Assembly: GCF_017349075.1 (NCBI RefSeq)
Contig: NZ_JAFMOF010000002.1
Span: 1,178,001-1,242,000 of the forward strand
Direction: 5' to 3'
Source of the DNA: Streptomyces triculaminicus
Lineage (GTDB): Bacteria; Actinomycetota; Actinomycetes; Streptomycetales; Streptomycetaceae
Length of the DNA stretch: 64,000 bases
The notes under the pieces were generated by a model. That model saw only the letters and a program-made list of their open reading frames with translations, did no database searches and was not told where the DNA came from. The translations under genes were made by a program, and so were the position numbers. How positions within the stretch are numbered: the stretch's first letter is position 1; each line of letters starts with the position of its first letter. Shown here one piece after another: positions 17,650 to 26,920 of this stretch.

Positions 17650-17961
17650 TCACTCGCGCAGGACGGCAAGGGCCACCAGCGTGCCGTGCCGGAAGCAGAG
17701 CTGATAGGCGTCGCCGGCGGCGTCCACGAACCGGTCGGTCGTGACCGCGTAGTACTCGCACCGGACTCCCGGTCCCTTCGGTTCCGCCGCCCGGGGCCGG
17801 TACGGCAATTGACGCTCGGGCAGCACGGCCGCCACCTCGGCGCGATTCTGCCCGACGCGCAGGGCGGCGTAGGCGGCGGGGTCCAGGACCGTGTGGGACA
17901 GCGTCAGCGACGCCCACGTCACCAGCGCGGCGCTCAGCGCCACCGTGGCGGCCAGCGGCAC
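17650..17961 (-). CDS. small membrane protein between kinase and response regulator
   Basis: 103 aa from GTG 17961, of unrecognised family. One hydrophobic segment near the N-terminus (LAATVALSAALVTWASLTLS) is followed by a soluble part with RVGQNRAEVAAVLPERQLPYRP, CEYYAVTTD and YQLCFRHGTLVAL; two cysteines flank the latter region. It is probably anchored with an extracytoplasmic C-terminus. Its start overlaps the end of the frame-corrected kinase (17934) and its stop lies 7 nt before the regulator start, so translation is probably coupled across all three. A plausible role is an accessory sensor subunit; this rests on gene order alone. Confidence 0.6.
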   Translation of the reverse strand: MPLAATVALSAALVTWASLTLSHTVLDPAAYAALRVGQNRAEVAAVLPERQLPYRPRAAEPKGPGVRCEYYAVTTDRFVDAAGDAYQLCFRHGTLVALAVLRE

Positions 17962-19042
17962 GACAACCGCCGCGACGAGGGCGCGGCCCGCGCGCCGGCG
18001 GGCCCGGCGGTGCTCGGGCGGCAGGGCGGCCGGTGCGCCGGAGGCCGGGGGCGAGGGCGGGCGCGGCGGGGGACGTGCGGCAGGCCGGCCGTGACGGCGA
18101 AGCCGCCGTCGTGCGGACCGTGCGAGAGCGACCCGCCCGCCAGCCGCACCCGCTCGTCCAGCCCGATCAGCCCCGGCCGCCGCCGGACAGCGCGGCGACG
18201 GCGGCCGGGCGTGGGGCGGTGTTGCGCACCGAGACCGTGGTCCGGCCCGGCGCGTGGACGACGCGCACCGTCGCCCGCGAACCGGGCGCGTGCTTGGCGA
18301 CGTTGGTCAGCGCCTCCTGGACGACCCGGTGGGCGGCCCGCTCGACCACCCCGGGCACCTCGGCCGGCGTGCCCTCGACGCGCAGGGTGACATCGAGGCC
18401 GGAGGCCGCGGCCCCCTCGACCAGCGGCCCGATGGCAAAGTCCGCCGGAGCGGCCGGGGCCGCCTCGGCGTCCTCGCGCAGGATGCCGATCACCTCGGCC
18501 AGCCGCTCCACGGCCCCGGCGGCCCGGGCCCGCAGCTCGTCGGCGGCCGCGCGATGACGCTCCGGCAGGCCGGGCGCCAGCTTCAGCGCCCCCGCCGACA
18601 ACGCGATCAGGCTCAGGTCGTGGCCGAGCGCGTCGTGCATGTCCTGCGCGATCCGGGCCCGTTCGCGCAGCCGGGCCTGCTCGGCGATCAGCCGCTGCTC
18701 GCGCTCGAGCTGCTCCGCCCGGCTCCAGCCGGCCCGCACCAGCTCCTGGTACTGGCGCAGGACGCGGCCCGCGCACCAGGGCAGCAGCAGCGCGCCGACC
18801 ACCGTCGCCACGAAGACGCCCCCCAGCGCCAGCAGCGCCGGCACGGTCACCACGGCGGTCGCCGCCGCGACGACCAGTACGCTCACCGCCACGGCCATGG
18901 TCCGCGTCCGCCCCGAGCGGTGGCCCGCCGAGAACGCCGCGGCCGCGGCGACCACCGCCCACCACGGACTCGTCACGGCGCTCAGCCCGGTGGCCGCCAC
19001 CGCGGCCGCCGCGAGCACCACCGCGGGGTCGCGCCTGTTCAC
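17934..19042 (-). pseudogene. DesK/NarX-type sensor histidine kinase, apparent -1 frameshift near 18170
   Basis: Begins at GTG 19042 with GAGGAA 6 nt upstream. Four or five membrane helices (about 5-110) are followed by the HisKA_3 dimerisation box ERARIAQDMHDALGHDLSLIALSAGAL with phosphoacceptor His, and the first part of the HATPase (VVQEALTNVAKHAPGSRATV). The reading then stops at 18167 right after SGGGRG. The G2-box continuation LIGLDERVRLAGGSLSHGPHDGGFAVTAGLP lies in the next frame and runs to 17934. Restoring one base in the GGGGC run near 18170 gives a complete kinase. Either the sequence has a base-call error or the kinase is broken. Without the repair the ATP-lid region is lost. Confidence 0.82.
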
Positions 19043-19202
19043 TGTCGTTCCTCGCACGTCACGAACGGTACGGAAGGCGCCGGCGCGAGAACATTCGCCG
19101 AAAGTCCCATGGACGTTCGCCCGGCACCGGGCGGCCGGATGTGCCGCCGTCTTCCCCCATGACGTAGATTCTGATCTTCGGCATGAACGCATCACCTCGG
19201 GG

Positions 19203-20972
<1,770 letters not shown>

Positions 20973-21003
20973 CGGGCCGCCGGGCTGACGGGCCGCCAGG
21001 TAG

Positions 21004-21699
21004 CTAGGAACCCGGGGCCACCAGGCCGCTCTCCCACGCCCACGCCGCGATCCCGACCCGGTTGCCTGCCTTCAGCTTCGCCTGGATGTTGGCCACATGG
21101 GTCTTCGCGGTCCCCGGAGAGATGAACAGCTCCGCGCCGATCTCCGCGTTGGTGAGCCCACGCGCGATCAGGCGGACGATCTCCCGCTCCCGGTCGGTCA
21201 GGGGATCCACGACGGCGGCGGCCGGGGCGGCGGACACCGGAGGAGCGGGCGGAGCGGGCGGCGTGGCGGACAGCCGCCGCAGCAGCCGCACGGTGATCTG
21301 CGGGCTGATCAGCGCGTCCCCGGCCATGGCCGCCCTGACGCCCTCGATGAGCAGGGCGGGGCCCGAGCGCTTGAGCAGGAAACCGCAGGCGCCGTGGCGC
21401 AGCGCCGTGTGCACGTAGTCGTCGAGGTCGAAGGTCGTCACCACGACCACCCGCGTCGGGTGCGCCGCCCCGGGCCCGGCGAGGAGACGCGTCAGCTCCA
21501 GGCCGTCGAGCCGCGGCATGCGGATGTCGGCCAGCACCACGTCGGGCCGCAGCCGCCGGGCCAGCTCGAGTGCGGTGGCCCCGTCGGCGGCCTCGCCGAC
21601 GACGGTCATGTCCGGCTGCGAGTCCAGGACGAGACGGAAGCCGCTGCGTACGTCGTCCTGGTCGTCGGCCAGCAGGATGCGGGTCGGCGCGCCGCTCAT
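21004..21699 (-). CDS. NarL/FixJ-family response regulator
   Basis: 231 aa. Receiver domain with DDQDD acidic residues, phosphoacceptor Asp in VVLADIRMPRLDGLEL, Thr in VVTTF and Lys in FLLKR. An Ala/Pro-rich linker (150-170) precedes the LuxR-type HTH LTDREREIVRLIARGLTNAEIGAELFISPGTAKTHVANIQAKL. The start codon overlaps the end of the kinase gene by 4 nt (ATGA type), indicating translational coupling. It is the partner of the kinase at 21696-22972. A candidate operator with a 13-bp inverted repeat lies in the divergent region beyond the kinase start. Confidence 0.92.
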   Translation of the reverse strand: MSGAPTRILLADDQDDVRSGFRLVLDSQPDMTVVGEAADGATALELARRLRPDVVLADIRMPRLDGLELTRLLAGPGAAHPTRVVVVTTFDLDDYVHTALRHGACGFLLKRSGPALLIEGVRAAMAGDALISPQITVRLLRRLSATPPAPPAPPVSAAPAAAVVDPLTDREREIVRLIARGLTNAEIGAELFISPGTAKTHVANIQAKLKAGNRVGIAAWAWESGLVAPGS

Positions 21700-22972
21700 G
21701 ACGCCCGCTCCACGGTGCGCTCCACGGCGACGGCCGTGGCCGCCGGCAGCAGGGCGACGACCTGCCAGCCGTCCTCGTACGGCCCGTAGTCCAAGGTCCC
21801 GCCCGTCGACCGCACGCGTTCCCGCAGGCCGCTCAGGCCGCGCCCGCCGAGGCCCTCCCGCTCCCGGCGCGCGGCCGCACGGGAACGCGTTCCGGGCCCG
21901 CCCCCGCCGTCGTCGGCCACGCGCACCTCGACGCGGGGCGTGCCGTCGGCGCCCCGCACGCGACCGAGCGTCACGTCGACGCGCGGGGTGCCGGGTGCGT
22001 GACGGCGCACGTTGGTCAGGGCCTCGACGACGACCCGGTAGGCCGTGGAGCCCGTGTCACGGGAGAGGTCCCCGGCCGCCTCCGGGGCCATGGAGAGCCG
22101 GGCCTCGCCCGGACCGGCGGCGGTGAACCGCTCGACGAGGCCGGGCAGTTGGTCAACGCCGGGCAGCGGCTCGATCGCCTCGTCGCCCGTACCGGCCCCC
22201 GCGCCCCGCCGGTCCCGTCCGCCCCGTCCGTGTCGTGCAGCATCCGGACCATGCGGTCCATCGACGCCAGCGCGTTCAGGCCCGCCTTCTCGATGCGCTC
22301 CAGAGCCGGCACGGCCTGTCCCGGGTCGGCCGCCGCGACGAACCGCGCGGCCTGCGCCTGGGCCACGATGCCGCTGACGTCATGAGCGACGAAGTCGTGC
22401 AGGTCGCGGGCCAGTTCCAGCTGCTGGGAGCGGCGCGTCCCGGCGACCAGCCGGTCCCTGCGGTACTCCATCAGCCGCGGATAGCCGCCGACGACGGCCG
22501 CCCCGCACACGGGCAGCCACCAGAACGCCGCCGCGCCGGCCATCACCAGCACCGACGGGTGGGGCAACAGCGGGAGCGTCCACACCGCCACCGCCGTGCC
22601 CGCCACCGCACCCGCCGCCACCGCGTGCCGCAGCGGCGCCCAGCGGGCCACGACGACGAGCAGGACGAGCAGCGTCGCCGTCTCCACGAGCCGCGGCCAC
22701 GCGCCCCCGGAGACCGTCGGCGGAACGCCGGCCACCGTGGTCGCCAGCGACAGCACACCCACCAGCGCAACGGGCAGGGCGAGACGGCCCCGCGCCCGGC
22801 GCCACCGGCACAGGCACCACACGAGCAGCGCCACGGCGGCGACGGCGGGCACGACCCCGTACGGCGCCACCCGCGCGCCGTACGCGCCGACGGCCCCCGC
22901 CCCGCCACACCCCACCGCGATCACGGCCGGCCCCACATCCCGGTGTCCCATGCGCCCCGTCGTCCGTTCCAT
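21696..22972 (-). pseudogene. DesK-type sensor histidine kinase, apparent -1 frameshift near 22195
   Basis: Starts at ATG 22972. Five or so membrane helices (about 15-150), then LELARDLHDFVAHDVSGIVAQAQAARF with the phosphoacceptor His, and the end of HisKA_3 (LNALASMDRMVRMLHDTDG). From there the frame degenerates, while the HATPase region (AIEPLPGVDQLPGLVERF...YRVVVEALTNVRRHAPG...GRGLSGLRERVRSTGGTLDYGP) continues in another frame to 21696. One base restored in the C/G run at about 22190-22206 joins the two parts. This is the same kind of lesion as in the kinase at 17934-19042. The biological product would be about 425 aa. Confidence 0.82.
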
Positions 22973-23021
22973 CGTCCCCACACCCCTGATCCTACGAGCG
23001 GGCGTTCGACTCTCTCCTCTC

Positions 23022-23071
23022 CCGATCGGCAGAGCGCACAGGCCCGTTCGCACCGGATCTCTGCCGATCGG
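23022..23071. promoter_or_regulatory. 13-bp perfect inverted repeat in divergent promoter region
   Basis: CCGATCGGCAGAG (23022-23034) and CTCTGCCGATCGG (23059-23071), 24-nt spacer. The outer half of each arm, CCGATCGG, is itself a palindrome, and a further CCGATGG follows. It sits between the kinase start (22972) and the secreted-protein start (23149), the place for an operator that serves both directions. Confidence 0.6.
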
Positions 23072-23148
23072 CCGATGGCCCGGGCCCCCGGCCACCGACG
23101 AGATTGGAGCCCGTCAACCGATCCACCCCGAACACCAGGGAGCCCGAC

Positions 23149-23823
23149 ATGAGCGTCTTCTCCACGCCCCGCCGCAGGACCACCGCCGCGGCCCTCGCCA
23201 CCGCCACCGTCTTCGCCGCGCTGGCCACGGTGGCCTCCTCCGCCTCCGCATCCTCCTCCGCCTCGGGCACGGATACGGCTCACGAGGCGGTCCACGCGAA
23301 GAAGCCGGCGGCGGTCGCCCAGGTGAGCGGGAAGGCCCGCATCTCCTACGCCTACTCGCCCAAGGACGAGATCCGCTTCTCCGTGGAGGCCCAGTCCGCG
23401 CCCTTCAGCCGCCCCGTCGGCGAGTTCCCGATGGGGATGCCCACCGACGCGCGGGGCAAGGTCACCATCTACCACTGGTCGCCCGAGAAGAAGGAGGCGC
23501 GGCGCGGCGAGGCCGCGGTGGACTGCCTGGTCACCGGCGGCGACACCGCGACGCTCACCGCCGTCGTCACCAAGTCGCAGGACCCGGGCGAGATCGGCAC
23601 GCGCATGGGCTTCAGCGTCAGGACCGGAGGCCCGGGCAAGGGCCGGTTCGGATTCCACTGGGGCGTCAGCAACCTCGACGTCGTCGACGGCAAGGTGGTC
23701 ATGCCGCACGTCGGCACCTGCATGGCACCCGCCCCCTTCGCCCCCGTGGCCGAGGGCGGCTTCACGGTGAAGCACGCGGAGCTGCCGCCTCTGCCCGCCG
23801 GCTGGCCCGGCCGCGAGCACTGA
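23149..23823 (+). CDS. secreted protein of unknown function
   Basis: 224 aa from ATG 23149, with AGGGAG 6 nt upstream. An N-terminal Sec signal (RRRTTAAALATATVFAALATVASSASA) is followed by a mature domain starting with VSGKARISYAYSPKDEIRFSVEAQSAPF and containing KVTIYHWSPEKKEARRGEAAVDCLVTGGDTATLTAVVTKS, a beta-rich pattern seen in actinobacterial repetin-like or hypothetical exported proteins. Two cysteines (DC and TC) could form a disulphide. It is divergent from the two-component operon and next to the shared inverted repeat, so it is a good candidate target of that system. No enzymatic motif is visible. Confidence 0.72.
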   Translation: MSVFSTPRRRTTAAALATATVFAALATVASSASASSSASGTDTAHEAVHAKKPAAVAQVSGKARISYAYSPKDEIRFSVEAQSAPFSRPVGEFPMGMPTDARGKVTIYHWSPEKKEARRGEAAVDCLVTGGDTATLTAVVTKSQDPGEIGTRMGFSVRTGGPGKGRFGFHWGVSNLDVVDGKVVMPHVGTCMAPAPFAPVAEGGFTVKHAELPPLPAGWPGREH

Positions 23824-23861
23824 CGGCCACCGACGACCCCTGCGACGAGGAGGACACCCCC

Positions 23862-24434
23862 ATGTCCCATTCCCTGACGGCCGCGCCCCGCGCGACGGCC
23901 GGCCCCCGGCCGGCGAACGAGAGCCCCGCGGTCTCCCGCCCGGTCCGCTGGGCCGCCCACGCGGCCGCGCTCACCCTCCTGCCCTCGGGCCTGTGGCGGA
24001 TCGCCGTCGCCTTCGGCATGCCGTCCGGATTCGCCGAAGGCAATCCCCTGCACAGGAGCAACTTTCCGGGCCCGACGTCCCTCTATCTCATCGCCCTGAG
24101 CGTGTTCGCCGAGTGCCTGGGCCTGCTCACCCTCGGCCTGGTCCAGTCGTGGGGCGAGAGAGTGCCCGGTTGGGTGCCCTGGCTCGGCAGCCGGCGCATC
24201 CCCACCCTCGCCGCCGCCGTGCCCGCCCTGCTCGGCGCCGCAGTGGTCACGGCCATCGCGTTCACGGCGGCGTGCGGCGGCTGGGAAGGGCAGATGGCCG
24301 CGCCCGACGCCCCCAAGGGCGCGCTCGCCTGGCTGATGACGGTCTGCTGCGCACCGCTACTGGCCTGGGGCCCGCTGCTGGCGGTGGTGACGGTCGCCTA
24401 CTGCCGGCGCCGTCGCGGCGACCGAATTCGCTGA
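23862..24434 (+). CDS. four-helix membrane protein of unknown function
   Basis: 190 aa from ATG 23862, with GAGGAGG 8 nt upstream. It starts 38 nt after the previous stop, so the two are probably co-transcribed. A polar N-terminus (1-30) is followed by about four helices: AAHAAALTLLPSGLWRIAVAF, TSLYLIALSVFAECLGLLTLGLV, LAAAVPALLGAAVVTAIAFTAA and LTVCC-to-VTVAYC. A Gly/Trp-rich loop CGGWEGQM lies between the last two. The tail is RRRRGDRIR, positive-inside. No family or function can be assigned. The pairing with a secreted protein suggests an envelope role. Confidence 0.68.
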   Translation: MSHSLTAAPRATAGPRPANESPAVSRPVRWAAHAAALTLLPSGLWRIAVAFGMPSGFAEGNPLHRSNFPGPTSLYLIALSVFAECLGLLTLGLVQSWGERVPGWVPWLGSRRIPTLAAAVPALLGAAVVTAIAFTAACGGWEGQMAAPDAPKGALAWLMTVCCAPLLAWGPLLAVVTVAYCRRRRGDRIR

Positions 24435-24471
24435 CGCTCCGCGTGCGCACGCTCGCGCGGAGAAGCGCTGC

Positions 24472-24720
24472 TGTGAGGCCCCTCATGGGGCGTGGCTCAC
24501 ATACGAAAGAGGGCCGTATTCAGGTCCCCTTACAGGACGCGATAAAACCGTGTCCGGCCTCACGGCATGCGGCCTGAGGCCGTAGGTCACACCTTTGCCA
24601 GGGGGTTTTCGGGCCGCTAACAATTGCTGAGTCGCACGGCGCCGTCGACCGAGAAACGGCGCTCTTTTTGCGCCATTGACGGCCATTGCGACGTAAGCGA
24701 TTGGAAGGGTTCAGCTCGTT
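24472..24720 (+). promoter_or_regulatory. structured leader of SLT gene, copy 1 (riboswitch/attenuator-like)
   Basis: This 249-nt region is nearly identical to 32107-32354 upstream of the paralogue. Visible elements in order: TGTGAG/CTCACA inverted repeat (24472-24477, 24496-24501) enclosing GCCCC-TCAT-GGGGC; a 7-bp hairpin GGACGCG/CGTGTCC (24534-24554) with an A-rich loop; a 7-bp hairpin GGCCTCA/TGAGGCC (24556-24581); conserved CTAACAATTGCTGAGTCGC; and an intrinsic terminator 51 nt before the ATG. ACGGC at 24562 could pair with GCCGT of the terminator arm as an antiterminator. I could not match it by eye to the c-di-AMP (ydaO) consensus that precedes many Streptomyces wall-hydrolase genes. 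Confidence 0.6.
24638..24669 (+). terminator. intrinsic terminator within SLT leader, copy 1
   Basis: GCGCCGT (24639-24645) and ACGGCGC (24656-24662) enclose a 10-nt loop and are followed by TCTTTTTG. The terminator is upstream of, not after, the coding region, and its position is conserved in copy 2. Confidence 0.72.
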
Positions 24721-25443
24721 ATGCGCTCCACCGTCTCCGGTTATTCCGCTCTGTCCAAGGCTCATAAGTTCTCCGCTGCGGGTCTGGTGACCGCTGCTGG
24801 TGCCGCCGCTCTGACGTTCGCCCTGGTGCCGCAGGCTCAGGCTGCGGATGCTCACTCGGTCGGTGTGAAGACCGTGTCGCTGAGTGCTCAGGAGTTCGGT
24901 GTGACGCAGGATGCGGACCTGGCGAAGGCCGCGGACGGTGCCGCCGTGAAGGCGGGCGTGGATGCGAAGGCCGCGGTGAAGGCGAAGGCGGACGCCGAGG
25001 CGAAGGCCAAGGCCGACCGCGAGCGCGCCAGCCGCTCCACCGAGCGCAAGGCCCTCAAGCCCGCTGCGAAGCCGGCCCCGGCCAAGCCCGCTGCCAAGCC
25101 CGCTCCGGTGAAGAAGGCCTACGCGGACAACCTGGACGGCTGGATCAACGAGTCGCTGGACATCCTGCGTGCCAAGGGCATCCCGGCCTCCTACGACGGT
25201 ATTAAGCGCAACATCATGCGTGAGTCGACGGGTAACCCCCAGGCGATCAATGACTGGGATGTGAACGCGGTGAACGGTGTGCCGTCGAAGGGTCTGCTGC
25301 AGATCATCGACCCCACGTTCAAGGCGTATCACGTCGAGGGCACGTCCTGGGACATCTATAACCCGGTCGCCAACATCACCGCGTCCTGCAACTACGCGGC
25401 CGACAAGTACGGCTCCATGGACAACGTCAACTCCGCTTATTGA
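24721..25443 (+). CDS. secreted transglycosylase SLT-domain cell-wall hydrolase, copy 1
   Basis: 240 aa. A long Sec signal (1-42, KFSAAGLVTAAGAAALTFALVPQAQAAD) is followed by an Ala/Lys helical and KPAAKPAP repeat linker (about 70-130) that probably spans or binds the wall. The C-terminal SLT domain (about 138-240) has catalytic Glu in NIMRESTGNP, then AINDWDVNAVNGVPSKGLLQIIDPTF. Such enzymes cleave the MurNAc-GlcNAc bond of peptidoglycan. Codons ending in T are unusually common (GGT, GCT, TAT), suggesting high expression. GGAAGGG lies 11 nt upstream of ATG. The leader with a terminator implies attenuation. The paralogue at 32355 differs mainly in the linker. Confidence 0.9.
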   Translation: MRSTVSGYSALSKAHKFSAAGLVTAAGAAALTFALVPQAQAADAHSVGVKTVSLSAQEFGVTQDADLAKAADGAAVKAGVDAKAAVKAKADAEAKAKADRERASRSTERKALKPAAKPAPAKPAAKPAPVKKAYADNLDGWINESLDILRAKGIPASYDGIKRNIMRESTGNPQAINDWDVNAVNGVPSKGLLQIIDPTFKAYHVEGTSWDIYNPVANITASCNYAADKYGSMDNVNSAY

Positions 25444-25472
25444 TCGAACCGAGCGGTGGAAAAGCACCCCCC

Positions 25473-25503
25473 AAGGCCCCCGGGACATGCTCCCGGGGGC
25501 CTT
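25473..25503 (+). terminator. intrinsic terminator of SLT copy 1
   Basis: 13-bp perfect stem (25473-25485 with 25491-25503), loop CATGC, followed by GAGTTTCGTC. Confidence 0.85.
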
Positions 25504-25542
25504 GAGTTTCGTCGGGCCCTCTCCACAACCCGGCCGCCCGGC

Positions 25543-25555
25543 TAGCATCCGTCCC
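25543..25555 (+). promoter_or_regulatory. -10 box for leaderless P450 transcript
   Basis: TAGCAT (25543-25548) ends 7 nt before ATG 25556; no Shine-Dalgarno is present. Confidence 0.5.
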
Positions 25556-26767
25556 ATGGACGCGAGCGCCGACTTCGACCCGTGGAACCCCCGTTTCGTC
25601 GCCGACCCCTATCCCGGTTACGCCCGGCTGCGCGCCTCCGGGCGCGTCCACTGGTTCGCCCCCAGCCGGCAGTGGCTGGTGCCGCACGACGCGGACGTAC
25701 GGGCGCTGCTGCGGGACCGGCGGCTGGGGCGTACGTATCTCCACCGCTTCACGCACGAGGAGTTCGGCCGGACCCCGCCGCCGGCCGGTCATGAGCCCTT
25801 CCACGTCCTCAACGGCAACGGCCTGCTCGACCTGGAGGCCCCCGACCACACACGGATCCGGCGCCTGGTGTCGCAGGCCTTCACCCCCCGCACGGTCGAG
25901 GGGCTCGAGCCGACCGTGCGCCGGCTGGCCCGCGAGCTGGTCGACGGCCTCGTCGCGGAGGGCGGCGGCGATCTGATCGCCACGGTGGCCGAACCGCTGC
26001 CGGTGGCCGTCATCGCCGAGATGCTCGGCATCCCCGCGGCGGACCGGGGGCTGCTGCGGCCCTGGTCGGCGGACATCTGCGGGATGTACGAGCTGAACCC
26101 GGACGAGGAGACGGCACGCCGCGCGGTCCGCGCGTCCGAGGACTTCTCCGCCTACCTGCGGGACCTGATCGCCCACCGGCGCACGCGGCCGGCCGACGAT
26201 CTCATCAGCGCGCTCATCGCCGCGCACGACGCCGGGGACCGGCTCACCGAGCAGGAAATGGTCTCCACCTGCGTCCTGCTCCTCAACGCCGGCCACGAGG
26301 CCACCGTGAACACCACCGGCAACGGCTGGTGGGCCCTGTTCCGTCACCCCGGCCAACTCGCCGCGCTCCGAGCCGACCACCGGCTGCTGCCCACGGCGGT
26401 CGAGGAACTGATCCGCTACGACTCGCCGTTGCAGCTCTTCGAGCGCTGGGTGCTCGACGACATCGAGATCGGCGGCACCGTGATCCCGCGCGGCGCCGAG
26501 GTCGCCCTTCTCTTCGGCTCGGCCCACCACGACCCGGCCCGCTTCCACGACCCCGGCCGGCTGGACATCACCCGCTCCGACAATCCCCACCTCGGCTTCG
26601 GGGCCGGCATCCACTACTGCCTGGGAGCCCCCCTCGCGCGCCGCGAACTCATCGCCGTGTTCGGCGAACTGCTGCGCCAGGCACCGGGGATGCGGCTCGT
26701 GGCCGAGCCGGAGTGGAAGCCCGGGTTCGTCATCCGTGGCCTGCACGAGCTGCTCGTCGCCTGCTGA
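25556..26767 (+). CDS. cytochrome P450
   Basis: 403 aa, soluble class I bacterial P450. I-helix block LLNAGHEATVNT (oxygen-activating AGHEAT), K-helix ExxR at E283-ELI-R286, heme-ligand loop FGAGIHYCLGAPLARREL with Cys355. LEAPDHTRIRRLVSQAFTPR is the conserved C-helix region of CYP107-like enzymes. It should hydroxylate a hydrophobic small molecule using electrons from ferredoxin and reductase. No ferredoxin gene lies next to it. There is no biosynthetic cluster around it, so the substrate is unknown. It is followed 150 nt later by a decarboxylase gene on the same strand, not obviously an operon. Confidence 0.94.
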   Translation: MDASADFDPWNPRFVADPYPGYARLRASGRVHWFAPSRQWLVPHDADVRALLRDRRLGRTYLHRFTHEEFGRTPPPAGHEPFHVLNGNGLLDLEAPDHTRIRRLVSQAFTPRTVEGLEPTVRRLARELVDGLVAEGGGDLIATVAEPLPVAVIAEMLGIPAADRGLLRPWSADICGMYELNPDEETARRAVRASEDFSAYLRDLIAHRRTRPADDLISALIAAHDAGDRLTEQEMVSTCVLLLNAGHEATVNTTGNGWWALFRHPGQLAALRADHRLLPTAVEELIRYDSPLQLFERWVLDDIEIGGTVIPRGAEVALLFGSAHHDPARFHDPGRLDITRSDNPHLGFGAGIHYCLGAPLARRELIAVFGELLRQAPGMRLVAEPEWKPGFVIRGLHELLVAC

Positions 26768-26920
26768 CCGGCGGCCGGCCCGTCGAGCGCGTGAGCGAGT
26801 TTCCCCCGGCCTCGCCCCTCCCACGGGTGGTTCCGTCGTTCCCTCGCCACCTGCCCGCCCTCTCCTGACGAGACTGAACGCTCAGCAGAGTGATGATCAC
26901 AAGAGGCATGGCGGGGGAAC

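Larger units (their letters stand above)
24472..25443 (+). repeat. direct repeat unit, copy 1 (leader plus SLT gene)
   Basis: Near-identical to 32107-33077. Similarity begins sharply at TGTGAGG and ends at the stop codon; only the Lys/Ala-rich middle of the coding region diverges. The two copies have the same orientation and are about 7.6 kb apart. Confidence 0.9.

Noticed and set aside
24472..24720. Match to a ydaO (c-di-AMP) riboswitch
   Set aside because: The conserved core segments of that class are not apparent by eye. Kept only as an unclassified leader.
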